Shown in pieces: positions 21,977 to 32,753 of a DNA stretch of 64,000 nucleotides. The translations under genes were made by a program, and so were the position numbers. The DNA lies in contig VWND01000004.1 in assembly GCA_009599575.1 (NCBI GenBank), forward strand, positions 550,001 through 614,000, in the 5' to 3' direction. The notes below the pieces were generated by a model. It made no database searches. It worked only from the letters and a program-made list of their open reading frames with translations, and was not told the DNA's origin. Source of the stretch: Blumeriella jaapii (Eukaryota; Ascomycota; Leotiomycetes; Helotiales; Drepanopezizaceae). Each line of letters starts with the position of its first letter. The first letter of the stretch is position 1.

Positions 21977-24900
21977 ATGGATCCTCCCCTCCGCCCGTTG
22001 GCAAAGCGGCGTGCAGCATCGGCCCAGGGATCCAGTGCGCGTCCTTCCCAGGTCGCCGCCGAAGGCTCCCCGAGTCCCTTTGCTGCGAATCCCCAGTATC
22101 TGCAGGATGCGGCCGACTCCCAGGCACCGCACGCATCCCGATCTCGCAACCGCACCGTCTCGGTGGGATGGGTGGAAGGGGACGATGCAGTCTCGCGACG
22201 CACCTCAAGTTTGCAGATCGAGCTGGCGGAATGCGTCGAGACGAAGACCGTCACCACCACCACCACCACCAAGCGTGCCTACCCCCCCCTCCTGGTCCGC
22301 CAAAGATCTCTCGGTCCGCTCAATGCAAAGGAATATCCGCTGGCGGGAAAGCCCCCGCCGGCCGAACTGTCGCATCTCTCATTCGAAGTCGGCCGAGATG
22401 CAGCGTTGGTGGGCGAGGACGGCAGTGCGTGCGAGGTCAGTAGAAATAGCCACCCACGTCGATTCCCACGCCGGATTCCCGACTTGCTGCCATGCCCCCA
22501 CTAACTCGTGCAGCCTACCCAGGCCTCGAGCCGCGCGCCGTCTTGCGCGAACGACGTGAATACGCTTCGCCTCGCCCGAGGCTCGACCCCCGCCAAGGGG
22601 GAATCGCAGCGGGCAGACCGGCTGAGTCAAATGCTGTCGATGGTCAATCAACGAAGATCGGCCGGCCGCCTCCAGGAAATGCAGCCCGAGTCCCCGATAT
22701 CCATGACTGAGCGTCCGCGAAAGGCCACGAAGGAGAACCAGAAGGAAGACCAAGGTCACGATTCGATCAGGGTTGTGCGCCGCAGGCCTCACCAAGGACT
22801 GGGCGTACATTTGACGGACGGGCCGACACTGCCCGCGACCCCGGACATGTCGGAACTCGATGTCGCCGCCGATCGTCCTCCGCCACATGGGGCATCGTTT
22901 TTCGACCACCCCACGTACACGCCGCCGTCTGCCACGACCCAGAACCATGCGTTCGAGGACGTGCCCAGCCCAGCGGATGTGGGGAGCCAGGACTTTGCAA
23001 ATGCTGTGGCAACCCCTCCGATCACGGAATCAGATCTGGAGCCCGTAGAGGGAAGCAGTACGACCGTGGCACCACCACGGCCTACTGTCAACACGGCTGC
23101 CGTGCCCAAGGCCAGTCTGCCAAGCCCTGGCCTCTCGCCAACATTTGCCTCTGCAACACTGCATCAACCGCGATTCTCCCTTGCCAATGCCACTGGGGAT
23201 GAACTCGTGGGAAGCCCCGGCACGCAGGATGGCGATAGCCAAGCGACCATGGACGATGATGCGCTAGGCTCCGAACTTCAGGCCATGTCTCTCATGAGAC
23301 CGGACGAGTCATCTCTTGTTCGTGGCACGCACCCCCCTTCGCTTATGGATGCGCAGTCGATGCTGCATAGCTTCGATGCCATGCCAGTCGAGATGCAAAC
23401 TTTGATGATGTTCCAGCTGCTCCGGCGATGCTCGAGAAAGACTCTCCATGTCGTGGCCAACACCGTCAACCCGGCTCTCAAGTGCGATTTCCTAGACCAG
23501 CTTCCGCTAGAGCTCAGCCTCCACCTCCTTAGTTTCATGGACCATCGAGACCTGTGTCGGGCTTCACAGGTTTCGAGGCGGTGGAGAAACATCGTCGATA
23601 CCAACGAGACGGGCTGGAAAGAGCTCTTCGACCGCGATGGGTTCGTCATGCCTCCTGGTGAACTCGACAGAGCCATCCACCAAGGCTGGGGCTGGCAAGA
23701 CCCTATCGGCCCCGATGGCTACGAGCGAGACCTGAGTCCGGGTGATGGGGTACTGTCGCCAGCGGCCGACAATGTCAATAGCAGCATCAGCAAATCCGAG
23801 CCTACATCGACCCGAAAGGGCCGTTCGGCTTCCACCAAACGAAAGCGAGTTGGAGGCGCGAGTGCCGATCGGCTGAAGCGAAGAGCGGTTAGCCACGAGT
23901 TTGCGGACAAGGCCAATGGAGTGCTCGCCCGATACCCCCACACGGCCCGATTCCACAAGTCCGAAGGTCCCATCACTGCTGCCAATGCCGCTCTCCTGGC
24001 TGTGCCGGCTCCCGAACTGAGTTTTTCAAGCTTACGAAAGATCCATCTGTTCAAGTCGCTTTATCGTCGCCATTACATGCTTCAGCATGCGTGGATGGAT
24101 GGCAAGGTTGCTCCGCATCACTTTGCGTTCCCTGCCCATCCGGCCCATGTCATCACATGCCTCCAGTTCGACGACGACAAGATCTTGACGGGATCTGACG
24201 ATACCTTGATCCACGTCTACGATACGAAGACGGGCGTCCTTCGCAAGAAGCTTGCTGGGCACGAGGGCGGGGTCTGGGCTCTACAGTACGAGGGCAATGT
24301 TCTGGTCTCGGGCTCGACGGATCGCTCCGTTCGTGTCTGGGACATCGAGAAGGGACTCTGCACCCAAGTCTTCCACGGACACACGTCTACCGTGAGGTGT
24401 CTCCAGATTCTCATGCCTGAGATGACTGGCAAGACCGAGAAGGGCACCCCGATCATGGTTCCCTCCCAGCCACTCATCATCACCGGTTCTAGAGACTCTC
24501 AACTCCGAGTCTGGAAGTTACCCGAGGCAGGTTCGAAGCGCTACATTCAAACGGGACCCCCAGCCAACGATGCGGATTGCCCGTACTTCGTTCGCACCTT
24601 GACGGGCCATTCGCATTCTGTCCGTGCGATCGCTGCTCATCAAGATACCCTGGTCAGTGGCAGCTACGACAACAACGTCCGAGTATGGAAGATATCCACC
24701 GGGGAGACGGTTCATGTTCTGCGAGGACATGCCATGAAAGTCTACAGCGTGGTCCTGGATCACAAGAGACATCGATGCATCAGTGGCTCCATGGACACCT
24801 TTGTCAAGATCTGGTCTCTGGAAACCGGTGCTTGCCTCTACACTCTCGAGGGTCACTCATCGCTTGTTGGTCTGCTGGATCTTCGTGCTGAGCGTCTTGT

Positions 24901-25338
24901 GTCGGCGGCTGCAGATTCTACCCTCCGCATCTGGGATCCGGAGAACGGCAAGTGCAAGAGCACCCTGAGCGCCCACACGGGTGCTATCACCTGCTTCCAA
25001 CATGATGGTCAAAAGGTCATTTCCGGATCCGATCGCACCTTGAAGCTGTGGGACATCAAGACGGGCGAGTGCGTCAAGGATCTCCTGACTGATCTCAGTG
25101 GCGTTTGGCAAGTCAAGTTTGACGAGCGTCGATGCGTGGCGGTCCAGCGTGACAATCTTACATATGTCGAGGTACGCTTGTTCCAGCTCGCCCTCTGCGG
25201 TCTTGCGTTGCTAACTTGACACCCCAGGTTCTCGATTTCGGTGCGTCGCGAGATGGTATCCCCGCCTCGCAACGCGGCGCCCGTCGACTTCTCCCCGACA
25301 CGGAAGACGGCATCATCATCGAAGAAGACGATGCATGA
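21977..25338 (+). CDS. CDC4/FBXW7-type F-box and WD40 substrate receptor of SCF ubiquitin ligase
   Basis: Three exons, 21977-22435, 22514-25171 and 25228-25338, give 1075 aa. An F-box lies near residues 482-520 (LPLELSLHLLSFMDHRDLCR, ASQVSRRWRNIV). About eight WD40 blades follow from residue 698, each with a GH...WD or WS pattern (ITCLQFDDDKILTGSDDTLI, LAGHEGGVWALQYEGNVLVS, LTGHSHSVRAIAAHQDTLVS, LRGHAMKVYSVVLDHKRHRC, LSAHTGAITCFQHDGQKVIS). This order and spacing match Cdc4 and FBXW7, which bind phosphodegrons through Arg residues of the propeller and deliver cyclins, CDK inhibitors and transcription factors to the proteasome. The N-terminal 450 residues are disordered. A basic linker KGRSASTKRKRVGG may be a nuclear signal. 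The start is the first ATG after the CCA repeat. MET30/sconB-type proteins are the alternative, but the long linker and blade sequence favour Cdc4. Confidence 0.9.
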
Positions 25339-26209
25339 GCGATGGCAAAAATGTCTGTAATGCTAATGAAGACAATGAAATTCGCATTGCAGAGGTAGCA
25401 CAGAGACACCGGCGGCGTTGATCGAGCGAACAGCTTGTTTTTCTTGTTTTCGTGGATCCCTACGCCACATTGTCCTTTCGAGGATGTTGCAAGGCTTGAA
25501 ATTTTTTTGGAGTGCACAACATCATATGCATAGCGCGGATCTTTTGCTTTAGCTTTGGCTCCGGGGGCGTATTGTGGTGTTGGCTGTGTACATGTTCCTG
25601 GTCGTATTGGTCGTTGGGTGTGGGTGTTGGAAGGCCAACGGAGCTTTGATGCGCGTGGAGGTACTTTTTTCGGGGATGGAGATGATGTGGATTCTTTGCT
25701 TCTGCCAGGCCACTCGCCGTCCGGCTGCTGACAGGCGCTGGCAGGTATGGGGGTCCCTTTCCTCCTCTACTCTACGATGGAGTGGGATGGGTGAGGGGCT
25801 GGATCCGGAACAACAAATTTATTTGATAGTATCACGTCTCGTGAGAAAGAAATCCAACAGCGTTCACGTTCATTTGTCGATTGTGCTTTCTCTCTGTCTC
25901 TGTCTGTCTCTCTGTCTCTCTTTCATCCGATCAACAAAGCGAGCCGTGAGACTTTCCATTCCGGTTCCGGATTTGGGTCTTCACACACACACAGACATCC
26001 CTCACATGACCATCTATCACATGACCATCCATCATCCACCCCCTTCCGGAACCCCGACCACAAGCAAATGCTCGCTCGCTTGGATGAATAGTGGACGGGC
26101 CGCTCGTGCGCATCCAAGATGTTTCTTGCTTGCGCCGTGCTTATGCTTGTGCTTGCGCCGTGCTCGTGCTTGCGCCGTGCTCGTGCTTGTACTGTACAGT
26201 GAGGAAGAT

Positions 26210-26250
26210 ATGTATGTATGTATGTATGTATGTATCTATCTATCTATCTA
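26210..26250. repeat. TATG then TATC tetranucleotide microsatellite
   Basis: Six or so TATG units pass directly into about four TATC units. Confidence 0.85.
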
Positions 26251-26589
26251 CATCAGATACCTACCTACCGACCCCATCTCTCGCCACACCCAGTACGCAG
26301 TGTTGTATTGTATTGAACGACGGTGGTGTCATGCGTGGCGGGATTGGTTTTCTGTTCTATTTAAAAGGGGGGGGGGAGGGGGGAGGGGAGGGCGGGATTG
26401 TTCTCGTGGGGCTGGGGGGAGGAGGTGGTGGTGGTGTGGTTTGGGATGGGATGGGATGGGATGGGACTTTTGTGTTGGTTTGGTTTGTTTGGTTGTTTTG
26501 TTTACTTTTGCTGCTTTCTCTTTCTCGAGGCCTCTTTTTCTCGGTTGGTATCGTATTGTTTGTATGTATGTACTGTATGTAGGTGTGGT

Positions 26590-26890
26590 GTGGTGGAAAG
26601 AAGCATGTGTGGTAAGTGTGGTAAGTGTGGTGTGTGTGGTGTTTATTGTGTGTATAGTGTGTATAGTATGTATAATATGTATAATATGTATATTATATGT
26701 ATTGTATGTATTGTGTATGGTGTGTATAGTGTGTATAGTGGTGTATAGTGTGTATAGTGTGTATGTGTGTGTATAGTGTGTATAGTGTGTATAGTGTGTA
26801 TAGTGTGTATAGTGTGTATAGTGTGTATAGTGTGTATAGTGTGTATAGTGTGTATAGTGTGTATAGTGTGTATAGTGTGTATATAATATG
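26590..26890. repeat. GTGTATAGT 9-bp minisatellite and flanking GT-rich repeats
   Basis: About 13 nearly perfect GTGTATAGT units run from about 26769 to 26884. Degenerate relatives (GGTAAGTGT, ATAATATGT) extend left to 26600. Because the unit is a multiple of three, frames stay open on both strands. Confidence 0.9.
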
Positions 26891-27065
26891 TACATTAAGG
26901 TCCACGTTTACTCACTTACTCTCATTCACTTACTCACTTACTCACTTACTCACTCACCCCTTTCTCACCCCCTCTCACCCCATCTCACTCACTCACCCAC
27001 CCCCTCACCCCCTCACTCACCCCCCCTCACTCCCACCGCGCCTCTTTCCCAAAAATCAGACCTGA

Positions 27066-27096
27066 AATTCCCATTCCCATTCCCATTCCCATTCCC
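27066..27096. repeat. CCCATT hexanucleotide array
   Basis: Five tandem CCCATT units. This is not the canonical telomere hexamer CCCTAA. Confidence 0.85.
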
Positions 27097-27518
27097 AAGT
27101 TCCAGCAAAAGGAGGACCAAAGAGACCGTTGACATACCGTACTGTACAAACCGAGCGGGGGACGCACCCGCCATGGCCACGACGGTCACCATCGACGGGC
27201 GAAAGGAGCACATCGCAAGAAAGAGAGGCCGGTGTCAACAAAACACGGCGCGTTCAGGGTATCGCTAAGCAGGCCGAAGCCGTCCGGGACAACATGACGA
27301 TCCAGCACCCAAGACCCAGCCAGGGCGCCGTGTCGTGCCGGATTGCAGCACGAGACGAGCTTCTAGATACGCGCTTGCCCATCCGTCCGCATCGATTCGC
27401 ACTGTGCACTCACTGCCTTCTGCCCATCCTCGATCCCCCTTCCCCCTCGCCTGTTTTCTCGTAAATCCCCCCCCCATCCACCTACTCACCCCAAGCAAAG
27501 ACGCAAAAGAGACTGTCC

Positions 27519-28644
27519 CTAGGTCCCAGGATACGCTTCCGGCCCGGCAGCAGTTCTGTCCGTAGGCAGAGCCGCCGCCGCCGCCGCACTCCGGTCCGGT
27601 AGGTCGAAGGACGACTCCGCCTCGCCTTTGGGGCCGGTGCTGCGGTGCGCGGCGGCCAGCGGGCCGTGGGCCTCGTTGTACGCCAGGGACCGGTGCATGA
27701 TGTACGTGCTGGCTGGGTGTGAGCTGGGGCTTGATACGGCCAACCTCATTGTGGGCGGAGGACGAGGAGGGGCAGAGGAGGAGCCGGAGAGGCATGGGAG
27801 GAGAAAATGCGTACCTCGCAAACGAGGCCATGACCCCCGGCCAGAGCAAGGTCACCGACGCGACGTTGTACGCGTTCTTCCTGTAGATGCGGTTCGGGCG
27901 CCCGTTCGCGCTGAAGTAGAATGCTGCCTGAGCGGGGGAGACGCCCGAGATGGACGCCTCGCGCGTGGCGACGATGACCTGCTCGCGTCTTCATCAGCGA
28001 GCTATCTCTATCTCTATCTCCACCCGAACTCGAGGTTTCCGACGACCAGAGAGAGAGAGAGAGCACGGCTCATCGAGACGTACCGTCAAAGCCAGGGCAT
28101 CGGCCAGCGCCAGGAACGACACCACGACCGACGAAATCTTCCACGCCAGCTTGACGGCCTGGCTCTCCTGCCTCTCGGGCCAGAACAGATCGAAGAAGAA
28201 GCCGGACGAGAAGATGGTGGCGACAGCGATGCCGACGAAGATGTTGTAGGCGAAGATGCCGACGATGTCGTTGTGCACCAGAGCGCGGCCGCCGCTGCGA
28301 CGGGAGATGCCGTCTTGCTGGTCGACGTAATCTGGGGGGCCGATGGATGGTGAGTTTCTTTCCTTTCCTCGCTCGAGCATGAAGAAACACGAAAAGAAAA
28401 GAAAAGAAAAGAGGAAAGAGGGGAGAAAGGGATGGGCATCGATCATGCGGTGGAGAGGAAAGAAATTGAAAATACCGGACAGGGCAGCAGTGCCAACAGA
28501 CTCCGAGCACACACAGAGTATCATGGCGATCTGGTAGACAATCATCTTGGTGCGGCGCAGGTGGTACACCTGGTTGAACATGTACGATCCCTTGAACTTC
28601 CCCCACTGCATCTCCCGTAGGTCGAGGCCCCAGATGACTGCCAT
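27519..28644 (-). CDS. Uncharacterised fungal multi-pass membrane protein (261 aa)
   Basis: Four exons, 28476-28644, 28084-28331, 27815-27978 and 27519-27723, give 261 aa with every junction in frame (donors GTATTT, GTACGT, GTACGC). I do not recognise the family. Hydrophobic segments suggest about four membrane spans: MIVYQIAMILCVCSESVGTA, VGIFAYNIFVGIAVATIFSS, WKISSVVVSFLALADALALT and a weaker one near NVASVTLLWPGVMASFA. The N terminus carries a charged motif (REMQWGKFKGSYMFNQVYHL) and a VYHLRRTKM stretch before the first span. The C-terminal 60 residues are polar with an Ala run, presumably cytosolic. The chosen ATG at 28644 is followed at once by the conserved-looking AVIWGLDL; an upstream GTG-initiated frame is discounted. 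Intron 1 is 144 nt and purine-rich. Confidence 0.7.
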
Positions 28645-29358
28645 GTCGACGTGCCGTCTGCGTCTGTCTGTTCTGTATGTTCCTAGCAAGACCAAGACCA
28701 AGACCGTGTCCGTCGCGCAACGCCAGCCGCTGCCTGGCTACCGCCGTATCCAGAAACCGACGAACCGATCGATCGCAGGGAGACGTGAGGGCGTGTACAA
28801 GTTGCGATGTCGATGGCGAGAGCAAGGAAGGAGGCTCAGGACCAAACGACCGGTAGCCGGTACGTAGAGACGAGGAGAGAGAGAAAGAGAAAGAAAAAGC
28901 AAAAGAGAGAGAGAGGAGAAAGACAATAGCAATATATCAACGCACGCGTGAGTGCAACGGGGTAGAACGGTGTGAAATACAAGTTGCGTGTCTTTCCTGA
29001 ATGCGCGATAAAGCAATTATGATGTACTCACTATCCCTTGACGACACACTAAAATGTCTGGCTCGACACGTCCAAGGGAAGAAAAGAAAGAAGGGGCAGC
29101 GGACAGCAAGCCCATTGCGATCGCTATTTGCTGTACAGGAAAGTACAGTTCAGTACAAGACCGCACATGTCTACTGGATTGTACAGGATAGTACAGTATG
29201 TACTACTTGACTTGACCTAGAGCCTGTTTAGCACTTTGGGACCAGAGCACAGATAGAAATCCCCATGCACTCGATGACGTCCTCCGGGGCAGATCCCTCG
29301 GATGAAGCGCATCGCGAGGGGAGATCTGCGGTGGAAATAAACTCGCTTGGGGCGGGAA

Positions 29359-29440
29359 CAACAACAACAACCATAACAACCACAACCACAACAACAGCCA
29401 CAACCACAACCACCACCACCACCACAACCACAACCATGAC
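29359..29440. repeat. ACA/ACC-rich imperfect trinucleotide repeat
   Basis: Imperfect repeats of ACA and ACC, open on both strands as poly-Thr or as Val/Trp/Cys/Gly runs. Simple repeat, not a gene. Confidence 0.85.
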
Positions 29441-29889
29441 AAAACAAGCTTTTCTTCCTCCATGCCTGCTTGCTGCCTGCTTGATGCCTGCTTAACGAAC
29501 CACAGCGCTCGATTTCCTTCTTCCTCTTATTTGAAGGGACGACCGCCTACCGCCTACCGATGGTGCACGATGCCGATGCCGAGATCTTGCTTGCGTGGCC
29601 GAGACGACGTCAGCTGCTTGTGGTGATGTGAACCCACACACATAGCACACCACGATGACGTTGCCGCTCCGAATCGAAACCGAAACTAAGATCGGGATGA
29701 GATCAAAAGACATGTCCCGAAGCGTCTTGGCGGCGAGCCAGACAAGACAAGACGACTGACGGACTTGGCGATCTGTTGGGCTAGCGGGACGCTGACGGGG
29801 TCGTGTTCGTTGGGTTGTGCGCAGTGCGCATCGATTTACAGTACAGTACGCAGTACTGTACATACAGTGGGTGGACACATGAAGTTGCG

Positions 29890-30420
29890 CGTCAGTAAAT
29901 AGTCCTTACCCCAACAAAATTCTACTACCTTTACAACTTCATTACTCCACCATTAATTACTCGATTTTAATTACAAATAGCTTAAATGAAAGCTGAAAAT
30001 CGAAAGAATGTTCGATTTCAACCAGTTTTTAGTATACCACCCATTTGCAGCCTTAACAACGTTTACCCTCTTTTGCACCCCCTCCGCTAGTTTATTTAAC
30101 AACTGATCTTTCGGAAGCTTTCACGCTTTTTCTACAGTTTTTATTGAAAATCGTTGTATTATATTATTGTTTTTCATAACTATTAGGTTTGATTTAAGCT
30201 CAATTATTATTGTTTTGAATATTTTTTATAAGTTTCCGATCGGGTTAAAATCCGGCGAATAAAGCTTTAATTTCATACTTATATTACGAAACCATAGCTT
30301 GATAAAATGCGCGTTATAATTTAAAGTGTTTTTTTGCATTTAAATGCTATCGTCGTAAAAAAAGAAAGAAAAGTGTTCGTTAAAAACTTCGAGGTATATA
30401 ACGGCTGTAAGAAGTCACTG
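29890..30420. other. AT-rich island, possible RIP-degraded element
   Basis: About 530 bp are clearly A+T-rich with long T and A runs, unlike the GC-rich neighbours. No ORF of note. Composition is what repeat-induced point mutation leaves behind in ascomycetes, but no transposase relic or long terminal repeats can be read. GTACTGTAC clusters sit on both sides. Confidence 0.55.
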
Positions 30421-30905
30421 TCCGGAACACACGCGCAACTTCATGTGTCCACGTACTGTATAATACAGTACATATATTACAGTACTGTACATACGGTACG
30501 GTGTCAAGTCGTGCGCGGGGTTGGTTTTGCTTTGCTCGTTTCCGTGTTCGGCTTCTGCTCTCTCGGTCTGGGGTGGTGGAAAAGCAGAGTATCGTATCTT
30601 GTGTTGATACCTAGGTAGGTACAGTAGAATCTGACATTTTTTCTTGCTACAGCCGTGATGAGTCCAGGTGTAGCGATCGGCGTACCGTGCTTGCGGCGGA
30701 CACTCCGGCAAGCGCTCGCTTTGGCTGAGATACTGCGCGTGTCCAAGAACCTGGTGTTGTTGTTGTCGTGTAACAGCCCCTTAAAAACACATGAGGACTC
30801 CAATTGAAAAAGAAACTCCTCCTCAACGGCCACGCCTCGAGCACTCGCAGGGCTGAGATACGGGATTGCAAGGTTTGACAGCCAATTCAGCCAATTGGGG
30901 TAGTA

Positions 30906-31846
30906 TTACGGCTGTTCTAGTATACGGATCCGTAAATCTTGTGATGTACAGTACACATCCGGGTAGAAGGGTGCACCCGCTGCATTAAATGTGTAGTAGC
31001 AGATAGGTACAGTTCTCAGGGTATCCTTATTCCATCTTTGCGCCCGCTTGCCCTTCATGACCTTCCTTCGCTGCGCCATCATGTGCGTGAACAGAACATA
31101 CGATCCTGCAACTCGTCAGCGACCTCCAGGTCGAGAGTCCACCGGCCAAGGACCTACCCGGAATGTACACAAACAGGATCGTCTGCAGCGCCCACGCGAA
31201 CTCCTGCCGCTGCGCCTGCGCCGGCTGCACCGCACTCCAGATCAACCAACACTCGCTGCTGATGCCCAGCGGGTACAGCACATAGAACGTGTTGTAGCGC
31301 AGCCACGAGACGAGGCCCGGCGAGGATCCGCTGAGCGCGAACACGAAGTACGAGTACCGCACGACCTCCGTCACCGACCACGCGAGGAGCATGGAGGCGT
31401 AGCCGGCGCTGCGGGCGAGGGAGGGGAACTGGTCGACGACGGCCCACACGAGGAGCAGGCGGCTGGCGACTTGCATCGCCGTCGTGCTGACGGGGCGCGC
31501 ACAATGCCTGTCTCCCAACATCAGCAAAAGCTCCTCCAACAGAATGAACCAGTTGGGGCCGAGGGGGTGATCGAGGAAGGGCGTGCGTACCAGTGGCAGC
31601 GTGCACCACCTCCAGCAGCGCCAGCGTCTGCGTCCATTTGCAGAACTGCCCTACGCCGGGGTACACATTCGCGAATCCCACCAGAGGAACGAGCATCGCA
31701 AGCCGCCCAAGGACGCTGAGCCACAGGACGGCGCTGACGAAGTTGTAGAGGATGAGGTACTGCTTTTTGGGGGAGCTGGATTGCAAGGGTTTGGGGCCTG
31801 GCTTGCGCGTGGGCGAGACTTCTCCTTGGGAGCCTTGGGAGGCCAT
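30906..31846 (-). CDS. Very-long-chain (3R)-3-hydroxyacyl-CoA dehydratase (PHS1/HACD family)
   Basis: Third enzyme of the ER fatty-acid elongation cycle; it dehydrates 3-hydroxyacyl-CoA to trans-2-enoyl-CoA for very-long-chain fatty acids and sphingolipids. Three exons, 31591-31846, about 31158-31511 and 30906-31105, give 269 aa. Multi-pass hydrophobic pattern; family blocks are YLILYNFVSAVLWLSVLGRL, TTAMQVASRLLLVWAVVDQF, EVVRYSYFVF and LRYNTFYVLYPLGISSE. In the last block the catalytic Tyr (of YPLG) and Glu (of SSE) keep the seven-residue spacing of yeast Phs1 Tyr149/Glu156. The end has PGSYVLFTHMMAQRRKVMKG; the tail then runs about 45 residues past the point where relatives normally stop, so a further intron or a real extension is possible. 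The exon 2 start is uncertain: the better-looking acceptor restores the family motif GIVRAP but shifts the frame (see findings). Confidence 0.85.
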
Positions 31847-32753
31847 CGTGAGGGCAATTCAGTTGTTCTCGGATCGGGGTGGCAGCTTTGGGGTCGAGGT
31901 TCTGGTCGTAGAAGAGATGCGTCAAGTTGTGTTGAGAGCTTGTATGTACCGTACGGTGTGTAGTGCAGTACACAACGCTTGGTCCGCGCCCGTACCAAGA
32001 ACCCGAGCTTGAGCTTGAGCTTGAGCTTGAGCTTGAGCGTAAATTCCACGACGACCATGAATATGTCCATCCCACCTGGATCTGACCGTAAAATAAACAT
32101 TTCCTAGGGATTTCCCATGCGATATTTCGTGACAGCCATGTTCTTTCTCCTCTGCCGATTCAGTGCTCGCTACAAAAATCTCCTAACTCTGGCCAGTACC
32201 AGACGACCATATCAAAAGCCTCATCATGTAGACTCATCTGATTGCTCTTGCAGTTACTACCTTTTGTGATGCGATGAAAAGAGAGTCAATATTCATCGGT
32301 CGTTTTCGACCGCTCGTCACTCGTTAGACCCTTTTGCCTTCGACTGCTGTTTGTTGCTATGTCTCCAAGTGCGTGAGGCGCTTCTATCATCGACACTAGA
32401 CGAGCTTGCTGTTGTGTGTGCCTCCTCTAATTCTCTCCAAGAACTCGGGAGGTGCAGCCTTGACTTAACGCGCTTTTGGCATTTATTGACTTGCGTTTAG
32501 CGATATCCGAGAATGATTGTAGCACTAGCGAGAAGAGAGGTCTGCCGACGAAGTGGATGCTTTGATGAGATTGGTACGAGCTTTCCAAAGCCTAGTAGGG
32601 TCTGATACGTGGAGAGCCTTTTGACAGAAACGAGGGACGTCTTCAAGTAGCAATTCCAGCTATTGATAGCTACCATCTCCCCACGAAGACATGTGTGTCC
32701 AAGTCCCTCGGCCCAGAAGCGTCAAGCCCAAAGCCTGGGAGCCATCGAACTTC
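31847..32753. other. Intergenic region upstream of the dehydratase gene
   Basis: About 900 bp holding a TACCGTACGG/GCAGTACAC site (about 31946-31975), a GAGCTT hexamer array (32005-32038) and otherwise ordinary sequence leading to the stop of the gamma-glutamyltransferase gene. No gene seen. Confidence 0.6.
32005..32038. repeat. GAGCTT hexanucleotide array
   Basis: Five and a half perfect units. This is the reverse complement of the AAGCTC array at 5770-5832. Confidence 0.9.

Larger units (their letters stand above)
25339..27518. other. Convergent intergenic region dominated by simple repeats
   Basis: About 2.2 kb between two stop codons with no supported gene. It contains CT/GT-rich runs (about 25885-25925), a 17-bp-like GCTTGCGCCGTGCTCGT repeat (about 26125-26190), TATG and TATC arrays (26210-26250), GGGAT (about 26440-26465), the 9-bp minisatellite (26590-26890), ACTCACTT repeats (about 26908-27030) and CCCATT hexamers (27066-27096). 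ORFs on both strands here (Tyr-Ser-Val or His-Tyr-Thr repeats) are translations of repeats. Confidence 0.75.
28645..30905. other. Intergenic region with an AT-rich island
   Basis: About 2.3 kb holding the promoter of the membrane-protein gene at its left, GTACAG-rich sequence (about 29128-29210), an ACA/ACC-rich repeat (about 29359-29440), a GTACAGTAC cluster (29837-29871), an AT-rich island (about 29890-30420), another GTACTGTAC cluster (about 30450-30505) and the 3' flank of the dehydratase gene. No gene seen. Confidence 0.7.

Noticed and set aside
26091..26905. Several ORFs of Tyr-Ser-Val or His-Tyr-Thr repeats on both strands
   Set aside because: Direct translation of the 9-bp minisatellite and other simple repeats.
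29203..29495. Cys-, Gly-, Val- or Trp-rich small ORFs
   Set aside because: Three frames of one ACA/ACC repeat; not a Cys-rich effector.
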